From Pseudomonadota bacterium (GTDB lineage Bacteria; Pseudomonadota; Gammaproteobacteria; Acidiferrobacterales; Acidiferrobacteraceae), in NCBI GenBank assembly GCA_021819245.1, contig JAKARI010000012.1, positions 1 through 64,000 of the forward strand: 64,000 bases of DNA, given 5' to 3'. The stretch's first letter is position 1; the number at the start of each line of letters is the position of its first letter. The notes beneath the pieces are model-generated. The model did no database searches, had not been told where the DNA came from, and worked only from the letters and a program-made list of their open reading frames with translations. Made by a program: the position numbers and the translations under genes. Below are positions 58,003 through 64,000 of the stretch, one piece after another.

Positions 58003-59298
58003 ATGGGGCAAGGAGAGTCGCGTTTAGCGCTGGGGGCGCTCAGCCAGTCGATGACCGAGGCATTCGATATCTTGCCGACGGCTGTCGTCGTGATAGCCGC
58101 AGACACGATTCTCTATGCCAACCCGGCAGCATGGGAAATCTTTGAGGCGAGTAGCGGTAGCACGATAGTGGGTCACTCGGTACATGAGTTTATCCACCCG
58201 CTCGATCAGGAACGCGTTGTCTCGCGGATTCGGCGGGCCGAGGCGGGCGGCGTGAGAAATCCTACGACCGAGTTCCGCATCTATACAAAAAAACGTAACC
58301 TTCGCGTGATAGGGTTGACCAGTTGTAGTGTGCCAGTAGGCGAGAGAGTCGGTGTGCTAGCGACGTTTCTTGACATGACCGCGCGCTCAGCCATGGAGCA
58401 GAGACTTCTTCATAGTGATGAACAGTTTCAGCGCCTCATGAATACCATGCAGGATGTCTTTTATCGCACTGATGTCGATGGGATCACACGCTATGTCTGC
58501 CCATCTGTCGTAAATGTCCTGGGATACCAGGATTCAGAAATCGTCGGCCTCCCCGCGGCGGCCTTCTACCCCAATCATGAGGATCGCAAGGCCCTCATCG
58601 AGGCCATCAAGGCGCATGGGTATGTGCGCGACTTTCCGGGGCAGATGCGCTGCAAGGACGGGCGGATCATCGACATTTCCATTAGTAGTACGGTGATTTA
58701 CGATGAGAACGGCCAGTTTGCAGGCGTCGAAGGCATTTGGCGGGACATCACGGAGCGCCGAGCCCTGGAGAGGCGGCTTGAGAGGCTCGCTAGCACGGAT
58801 GAATTGACAAAGCTTCCGAATCGGCGCGTATCCCTGGATGTGCTCGAGAAATGCCTGGATACGTTCAAGCGCACTGGGACCCCAACAGGAATCTGTATTG
58901 TCGACCTGGATCACTTCAAGCGCATCAATGACGCATTCGGCCATCTCGCGGGCGACAAGGTGCTACAACACTTCGCGCAAATTGTCCAACGGGAATTGCG
59001 CAAGACGGACCATTTCGGGCGCCTGGGCGGGGAGGAGTTTTTATTGATTCTCCATGATACCGAGGCTGGACAACTGGAGGAGATGGGGCGCCGCATTGTC
59101 CAGAATGTAGCGGGAGAGCCGTTTCCCGTCAGCGATAAAGACACGATCACTATTACCGTCAGTATGGGGGTTACGATACTCAAGCCATCAGACGAAGCGG
59201 CGTCGGCCGTGTTGTCGCGCGCTGATGCGGGTCTTTACGCCGCTAAGCGCGGCGGGCGCAACCGTCTGTGCTGGCATCTGGGAAGGAGGCTCCGATGA
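58003..59298 (+). CDS. PAS-PAS-GGDEF diguanylate cyclase
   Basis: 431 residues from the ATG at 58003, preceded by GGAAGAAGG. First PAS about 15-125 (AFDILPTAVVVIAADTILYA), second PAS about 140-260 (MNTMQDVFYRTDVDGITRYV) ending in FAGVEGIWRDITERRALERR, then GGDEF with DELTKLPNRRVSLDVLEKCL and active site GGEEF near 342. An RxxD inhibitory site (RKTD) lies five residues before it, so product inhibition is likely. It should make cyclic di-GMP. No membrane segment, so a cytoplasmic sensor. Signal unknown. Confidence 0.93.
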   Translation: MGQGESRLALGALSQSMTEAFDILPTAVVVIAADTILYANPAAWEIFEASSGSTIVGHSVHEFIHPLDQERVVSRIRRAEAGGVRNPTTEFRIYTKKRNLRVIGLTSCSVPVGERVGVLATFLDMTARSAMEQRLLHSDEQFQRLMNTMQDVFYRTDVDGITRYVCPSVVNVLGYQDSEIVGLPAAAFYPNHEDRKALIEAIKAHGYVRDFPGQMRCKDGRIIDISISSTVIYDENGQFAGVEGIWRDITERRALERRLERLASTDELTKLPNRRVSLDVLEKCLDTFKRTGTPTGICIVDLDHFKRINDAFGHLAGDKVLQHFAQIVQRELRKTDHFGRLGGEEFLLILHDTEAGQLEEMGRRIVQNVAGEPFPVSDKDTITITVSMGVTILKPSDEAASAVLSRADAGLYAAKRGGRNRLCWHLGRRLR

Positions 59299-59599
59299 GT
59301 GCCTGGTCCGGCGTGCCGGGTACGAATTCCGGGTCTCGGGTCATAGGCGCTGGGGAGATCGCGGCAGACTTCGGGCGCAGCGCATATCCTTCGGCCCTTG
59401 TATTGGGAAGGGCGAGGGGCGGATTGCGGGACGTCAGGGCGTGCGGTGGATCAGGGGCCCTGGCGCGGCGCCCCGCACGGCAATGAGCTGTGACCGCGTG
59501 TGGGGGCACGGTGTCGGGGGCGGGGTACGCCGGGCGCAACAGGCCGTAAGCGCTGTGCGCATGGCGCTCTGCGCGATTCTCGGACGCCTGTCTCCGTTA
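59299..59599. other. Gap between convergent genes; one short frame with a strong ribosome site
   Basis: GGAAGGAGG lies just before an ATG at 59295 that overlaps the GGDEF stop (ATGA), opening a 63-codon frame to 59486 (MSAWSGVPGTNSGSRVIGAG). The product is not recognised and its composition is not clearly protein-like, so I do not call it a gene. It may be the start of a lost downstream partner. Confidence 0.4.
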
Positions 59600-61387
59600 T
59601 TACGGGCAGGGGGCCGCCTGGGCGGTGCTCTCCCCGGGGGCGACCAGGGCGCGTAGCGCCTTTGCGCCCGCAGGCTCCGCTTCCGCAAGGGGTACCACCG
59701 CATAGCGCCGCGCATGCTGGGCTGCTATGGCCTCGATTCGTGAATGTTCGGCAAGGGCCCGTTTTTGCAATAGCGGGGAGCGGGTGCAGGTGGCGGCGAG
59801 GCTCTGATTGACGATCCAGGCCCAGGGCTCGATACCGGCACGGCGCAAATCCGCCTGCAGGCCCGCCGCCTCGAGTACCGGAGTGGTTTCGGCGAGGGTC
59901 ACGAGCAAGACCTTGGTGTGTTGCGAATCCTGCAGTCTCACCATCGGCGTAGGGGCACGACCTTCCGGGCCGCCGGTCTGGCGGGTCATCTCGCGGTGAT
60001 AGGCCCCGGTCGCATCAAGCAGCAACAGCGTGTGGCCCGTGGGGGCGGTGTCCATGACCACGAACTGCCGGTCGGCCTCACGGACGATACGCGAGAAGGC
60101 CTGAAAGACTGCGATTTCCTCAGTGCAGGGTGAGCGCAGGTCTTCCTCGAGCACCATGCGGCCCTCGGCATCAAGGGCCGCGGCGCGTGTTGCCAGGATG
60201 TGCCGGCGGTAGCGCTCGGTCTCTTGCCGGGGGTCGATACGGCTTACGGTCAGATGGGCAACCGAGCCGTTCAGGGTTTCCGCGAGGTGCGCCGCCGGGT
60301 CCGTGGTGGTGAGGTGAACGGAAAGGCCGCGCTCGGCCAAGGCCACCGCAAGGGCGGCGGCGAGCGTGGTCTTGCCGACGCCGCCCTTACCCATCAGCAT
60401 GACGAGGCCCGGGCCGCCGGCCGCGATCTTATCGATGAGCGGCGCAAGCCCCGAGGCCCTGAGCGGTTCGGGCGATTCCCGGGGAGGGACCACCGGCAAT
60501 CGGCTATCGGTGAAAAGCCCCTGCAGGGCCTCGAGCCCGACCAGGTTGTCGGGTTTGAGGGCGATACGGTCCGTGGGCAGGGCCTTGAGGGCCTCGGGGA
60601 GGGCTGCCAGGAGGGATTGCTCGCGCTCGTAAATAGCGCCGGCCAATCGATCCTCTCCCGTCTCGCCTCGCGACAGGATGCCATTAATGACGAGGTGCTG
60701 CCCGCGTAAGCCCATGCTCGCGAGTTCCTTGTGGGTGCGGGCCACCTCGCGCAGGGAGGTCTGCTGGGGGCGCGCGACCAGGATCAGGCGGGTACGCTGC
60801 GGGTCGGCCAATATGTCGGTGGCGGCCTTGTACTGGGCGCGCTGCTTGGCGAGCCCGGCGAGCGGCCCAAGGCATGAGGCGTCGCCCCGGCCTGCCTCGA
60901 GGAAGCCGCTCCACGCCCCGGGCAGCCGCAGCAGCCGCAGCGTGTGGCCTGTGGGCGCGGTATCGAAAACGACATGATCATAGGCCGCGGCCAGGGCCGG
61001 ATCGTGCAAAAGCGCCGTAAACTCATCGAAGGCGGCGATCTCCGTGGTGCAGGCGCCCGAGAGCTGCTCTTCGATCCCCTTGACCACCGGCGCGGGCAGG
61101 ATCTCGCGCACCGGGCCTACGATCCGGTCCCGGTATTGCCGGGCGGCATCCTGAGGGTCGATCTCAAGGGCCGAGAGGGCGCGCACGGCGGCGATGGGGA
61201 CCACCCGGTTGCCTATCGCCTGGCCGAAGACCTGGCCTACGTTGGAGGCCGGATCGGTACTGACCAGAAGGACGCGCAGCCCCGACTCGGCAAGTGCCAC
61301 GGCGCTCGCGCACGCGATCGAGGTCTTACCCACGCCGCCCTTGCCGGTGAAGAAAAGGAAGCGCGGCGGCGATGCCAGAAATGTCAT
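59600..61387 (-). CDS. arsA: Arsenite efflux ATPase ArsA
   Basis: 595 residues from the ATG at 61387; open sequence further upstream crosses arsD in another frame. Two homologous ATPase halves: P-loops GKGGVGKTS near 15-23 and GKGGVGKTT at 333-341, each with FDTAPTGHTLRLL or MDTAPTGHTLLLL switch motifs. Metal-site cysteines are kept: C113 (SGACTTEI), C172 (ASCLGP) and C421 (SPCTEEI), matching C113/C172/C422 of the E. coli plasmid enzyme. It powers an ArsB-type pump, which is not in this window. Confidence 0.96.
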   Translation of the reverse strand: MTFLASPPRFLFFTGKGGVGKTSIACASAVALAESGLRVLLVSTDPASNVGQVFGQAIGNRVVPIAAVRALSALEIDPQDAARQYRDRIVGPVREILPAPVVKGIEEQLSGACTTEIAAFDEFTALLHDPALAAAYDHVVFDTAPTGHTLRLLRLPGAWSGFLEAGRGDASCLGPLAGLAKQRAQYKAATDILADPQRTRLILVARPQQTSLREVARTHKELASMGLRGQHLVINGILSRGETGEDRLAGAIYEREQSLLAALPEALKALPTDRIALKPDNLVGLEALQGLFTDSRLPVVPPRESPEPLRASGLAPLIDKIAAGGPGLVMLMGKGGVGKTTLAAALAVALAERGLSVHLTTTDPAAHLAETLNGSVAHLTVSRIDPRQETERYRRHILATRAAALDAEGRMVLEEDLRSPCTEEIAVFQAFSRIVREADRQFVVMDTAPTGHTLLLLDATGAYHREMTRQTGGPEGRAPTPMVRLQDSQHTKVLLVTLAETTPVLEAAGLQADLRRAGIEPWAWIVNQSLAATCTRSPLLQKRALAEHSRIEAIAAQHARRYAVVPLAEAEPAGAKALRALVAPGESTAQAAPCP

Positions 61388-61416
61388 TGAGGCAGCCACG
61401 ATGGCGTTCGCGGGAC

Positions 61417-61779
61417 TTAGCAGCAGCGCCCGCCGGAGCAGCAGCCGCCCGCGGCCTTTGCCTGGGCGACAGGCGGATCGATCCCCGCCCAGCGCGCCAG
61501 TTCGGCGCGGCTTGGATAGCGGCCGGCCAAGGCCACCTCGCCCTCTACGAGAAAGAGCGGCAAGGCCTCCTGGCCGGAACGTTCCAGGAATGCCTTGACG
61601 ATCGGGTTTTCGGCAAAGGCGAGCGGCTCCTGCGACAGGTTGTGGCGCGCGATATGGGCGCCGTTGTGCCGGGCCCAGTCGATGTCGGCCGAGAAGGTGA
61701 CCAGGGTCTGATCGACGTCGACACCGCATACCCCGGTGCTGCAGCAAAGCGCCGGGTCGAACACCTCGATATGTTTCAT
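61417..61779 (-). CDS. arsD: Arsenic metallochaperone ArsD
   Basis: 120 residues. The metal-binding cysteines C12, C13 and C18 (ALCCSTGVCGVDVD) are at the same positions as in characterised ArsD, and two C-terminal pairs at 113-114 and 119-120 (GGCCSGGRCC) are also present. ArsD hands As(III) or Sb(III) to ArsA, its neighbour 29 bases downstream. Confidence 0.96.
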   Translation of the reverse strand: MKHIEVFDPALCCSTGVCGVDVDQTLVTFSADIDWARHNGAHIARHNLSQEPLAFAENPIVKAFLERSGQEALPLFLVEGEVALAGRYPSRAELARWAGIDPPVAQAKAAGGCCSGGRCC

Positions 61780-61818
61780 GGGGACTCTCCGTAGGGTAGT
61801 GCGGTCATGAGCGCAGGT

Positions 61819-62655
61819 TTACGCGCCCAGTGTGCCGATGCGATCCAGTTCGGTCTTCAAGCGGCCGCGGTCTTCAGAAAGGTTCGCGAGCGGCAGCGCC
61901 AGAAAGGCCTCGATGCGCGTCCTCAAGGTGCGATAGGCGCTCGTGAATGCCGCGTCGATCTCCTGGTCGGTCCCGGTTGCGTGGGCGGGATCAGCCACCC
62001 CCCAGTGGGTACGCAATACCGGGCCCAAGTAGGCCGGGCAGGTCTCGCCGGCGGCGCGCCCGCAGACGGTCACGACGATATCGGGCGTGGCCGGCAGATG
62101 GTCCCAGGATTTGCTGTGCAGCCCCTCCGTGGGGATCCGTTCCCGTGTGAGCAGGGCCAGTGACCGGGGGTGCACATACCCTGCCGGCTGGCTGCCCGCG
62201 CTCATGGCCCTCCAGCCTGCGGGCGCCAGCTGATTAAAGGTCGCCTCCGCCAGGATGGAGCGGCATGAGTTACCGGTGCAAAGAAAAAGGATGTTCATGA
62301 CGTATGATTTCTGTGGGATTGTTGGGATCGGTGGCGATTGCGCCCCGGTTGCGGCCTGGGGCTCGCAGAGCGGCGCACAGTGTTCAGGCCGCCCCGCGCA
62401 GCACTCCGCGGTCAGATAGGCGATGAGGTCGCGCATCAGGGGGATGTGGGCCCGGTAGCGCTGGTAACGCCCTTCCTGAGTAACGGTCAGCAGACCGGAT
62501 TGGACAAGCGCCTTGAAATGAAACGACAAATTGCTCGGCGGCACCGACAGGGCCTGTGCCACCTCACCCGCCACCAGACCCGTGGGTTCGTGGCGCACGA
62601 GCAGGCGATAGATATCCAGGCGAACCCCCGAAGACAGGGATTCAAACATACTCAT
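61819..62655 (-). CDS. ArsR::ArsC fusion: arsenic-responsive repressor joined to arsenate reductase
   Basis: 278 residues from the ATG at 62655; an ATG at 62673 adds six residues but sits only 7 bases from the -10 box. N-terminal ArsR winged helix (SSGVRLDIYRLLVRHEPTGL, VPPSNLSFHFKALVQSGLLT) with a Cys cluster CCAGRPEHC after it, like the As(III) site of Acidithiobacillus ferrooxidans ArsR. A linker of about 25 residues leads to a low-molecular-weight-phosphatase-type reductase: NILFLCTGNSCRSILAEATF (catalytic C-x5-R loop), then VTVCGRAAGETCPAY with resolving cysteines. First gene of the operon. Confidence 0.93.
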   Translation of the reverse strand: MSMFESLSSGVRLDIYRLLVRHEPTGLVAGEVAQALSVPPSNLSFHFKALVQSGLLTVTQEGRYQRYRAHIPLMRDLIAYLTAECCAGRPEHCAPLCEPQAATGAQSPPIPTIPQKSYVMNILFLCTGNSCRSILAEATFNQLAPAGWRAMSAGSQPAGYVHPRSLALLTRERIPTEGLHSKSWDHLPATPDIVVTVCGRAAGETCPAYLGPVLRTHWGVADPAHATGTDQEIDAAFTSAYRTLRTRIEAFLALPLANLSEDRGRLKTELDRIGTLGA

Positions 62656-62679
62656 CGCGGTCTTCTTCTCCATGCTTTA

Positions 62680-62708
62680 ATTGTAGATCGTATGTTGAAC
62701 TTTTGCAA
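62680..62708 (-). promoter_or_regulatory. Promoter of the ars operon
   Basis: On the minus strand, TTGCAA at 62708-62703, exactly 17 bases, TACAAT at 62685-62680. RNA would start near 62673, so ArsR would have to bind within or just beside this AT-rich stretch. Its position argues for the inner ATG at 62655 as the fusion's start. Confidence 0.7.
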
Positions 62709-63462
62709 CGATTGAAGGGGGGCGAGGGCGGGCGCGGCCCGGGTCGGAGCGGGGGCCGCGCCCGCTGGGGTGTGGCGTGCGTGCCCCTGTGTGCAAAGAG
62801 GGGCTCGGACGTGGCGCGCGCGGTGTCATTCTTTATGGGGCCGCGCGTCTGTTCTGGCAACCACGCCAGGGGTGCAGGTGATTGTCCCGGTCGTTTGTAT
62901 TCAAAAGGCGACACAAGATATCAGCCCCTTGCCGCACCATACCGCGTGCGTATCGCTGGCTCAGGGGCCCGATGTATTGGACGATATCGCCGCATGAATA
63001 CGAATGACCACAGGGCCCGCGTATACATATTATCTGCGTATTATCAAAGTATCGTCGGATCAAATGTGGTCGAATCATGATCATACCGGGTATTTCGTTT
63101 GTGGCGGCGGCCCATAGGCAGGCGTCGTGGCCTCGAGGGGCCGGGCCGCTGGTGCGCGAAAGCGCTCGGCCTTCTGTACCGCGATTGTTCGGCTGTCCCG
63201 TCGGTCGATGGGAGTTGCGTGATGCAGGTGGTGTATGACCGGCGGCCTTCGCAGGCGCCTCGCCTGTTGCCCGCAAGACCCACCCGGTTGATGCCGCAAG
63301 GTGCGGGGCTGCCGGGTGGAACCCGGGCCGGCCTGCGCTGGGGGCGATCGCCTGGGTGCGCGGCCCGGAATCCGTCAGTGTGGCGGCGTACGTCCTCGTG
63401 ATCCCGGCCCTTGGGCGGGCCAGAGGGTTTCGCTGTGTCCCGGTCGTAAAGGGTGGAGTGTC
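62709..63462. other. Divergent intergenic region
   Basis: About 750 bases between the ars promoter and the gene at the right edge, with no supported gene. 63000-63110 is AT-richer (TATTATCTGCGTATTATC, then GAATCATGATCATACC with a short palindrome) and may hold the promoter of the right-hand gene. Confidence 0.45.
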
Positions 63463-64000
63463 ATGAGAAAAATTGTGACCCGCATGTCGCGGCGCGCTAT
63501 CGGCTTTGGCCGATGGCCACGGCTCGAGGCGCGCATTCGCCTGTGGCTTTTGCGGGGACTGGTCGAGACCGGGGGTTGGCAGGCGCTGGCCTTGGGCGAT
63601 GGCGGCGAGGGCCATGAGGATGGTGAGGCCTTTTTGATGCGGCGGCTGCTCGGGCTGGAATCCCTGGCCCTCAAGGCCTCCCCGCAGGCCATTCTTGCGG
63701 CCATGAAGGGGGCATTATGCGCCGCCGAGAAGGCGGATCCCGGCCGCCTGCCGGGCCTTTGCGCCTTAAGCGCCGAGATGCATTTGAGCGCCCTTGATCA
63801 GGAGATCCTGCTCTTTGCCGCACTCGCCAAGATGGACGGGCTGTTTCAGGCGGGCCTTCGGGTCATGGGTAAGGTACGCAGTCGCGGCGAGGTGTTGGCG
63901 CTGACCGCAACCTGCCTTGGGACGGGGCCGGACGAGGTGGCGGCCGCCTTGGCGCGCGAATCCGTACTCACCGCAGTCGGTCTTGTGACCATCGAGACCC
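63463..64000 (+). CDS. N-terminal part of a large protein, possibly an AAA-family ATPase; cut by the window edge
   Basis: 179 residues from the ATG at 63463 (GGTGGAG six bases upstream), open to the window end. Basic start, then a helical region with ARIRLWLLRGLVETGGWQAL, MRRLLGLESLALKASPQAIL and LSALDQEILLFAALAKMDGL ... VAAALARESVLTAVGLVTIE. This pattern of paired helices before a winged-helix-like L-A-x-E-S-x-L-x-x-x-G-L segment resembles the N-terminal region of standalone AAA ATPases. The ATPase core is not visible, so this is a tentative reading. Confidence 0.6.
   Translation, partial: MRKIVTRMSRRAIGFGRWPRLEARIRLWLLRGLVETGGWQALALGDGGEGHEDGEAFLMRRLLGLESLALKASPQAILAAMKGALCAAEKADPGRLPGLCALSAEMHLSALDQEILLFAALAKMDGLFQAGLRVMGKVRSRGEVLALTATCLGTGPDEVAAALARESVLTAVGLVTIET

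Noticed and set aside
62833-63615. 260-residue minus-strand frame near the right edge
   Set aside because: It overlaps the start of the plus-strand edge gene, and its composition is random (Pro/Arg/Ala-rich, no motif).

Overview
The window is GC-rich DNA of a gammaproteobacterium. The housekeeping gene orders (ispB / rplU-rpmA-obgE-proB; murJ-DUF2203-ribF-ileS-lspA-fkpB-ispH), a full gspC-N type II secretion operon, type IV pilus genes and an ars operon would fit an acidophilic or metal-exposed chemolithotroph, possibly Acidiferrobacter-like. That taxon is a guess from gene content and was not tested.

Layout. 1-3.3 kb is a graveyard of mobile and defence genes: an IS256-type transposase running off the left edge, an intact TacA/TacT-type toxin-antitoxin pair, the frameshifted start of a type I restriction hsdM, a decayed ISL3 transposase and a truncated IS5 transposase. 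4.0-5.5 kb has a zinc alcohol dehydrogenase with a cupin partner. 6.6-17.6 kb is a contiguous, mostly overlapping gspC-D-E-F-G-H-I-J-K-L-M-N operon. 17.6-24.8 kb holds a COG2509-like flavoprotein, a 1183-residue fusion of GltD-like and PyrK/NfnA-like modules, a broken vapBC pair and a phospholipase D-like protein. 25-36.5 kb is type IV pilus territory: pilC, a minor pilin operon (fimT-like, pilV-, pilW- and pilX-like, pilY1) and the PilS/PilR two-component system, ending at a tRNA-Pro gene.

36.6-50.4 kb is conserved core: ispB, rplU-rpmA-obgE-proB, rpsT with a TTG start, murJ, a DUF2203 gene, ribF-ileS-lspA-fkpB-ispH, thiO and a Fur/Irr-like regulator. A tRNA-Thr(CGU) gene at 50.4 kb marks the edge of a second accessory stretch. 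It holds a one-helix membrane protein overlapping an ImmA/IrrE-type metallopeptidase, a secreted protein built of ten repeats of about 70 residues with its own terminator, and about 1.7 kb with no convincing gene. Then follow a beta-CASP metallo-beta-lactamase RNase-like gene, a PAS-PAS-GGDEF diguanylate cyclase, and a compact arsenic operon, arsR::arsC fusion - arsD - arsA, with a well-placed promoter and no pump gene in view. The right edge cuts a large protein whose visible 179 residues may be the N-terminal region of an AAA-type ATPase.

The secretion, pilus and GGDEF genes together suggest a surface-attached life style (inference). The least explained items are the ten-repeat secreted protein, the membrane protein plus ImmA/IrrE cassette beside tRNA-Thr, and the Nfn-like single-chain flavoprotein.
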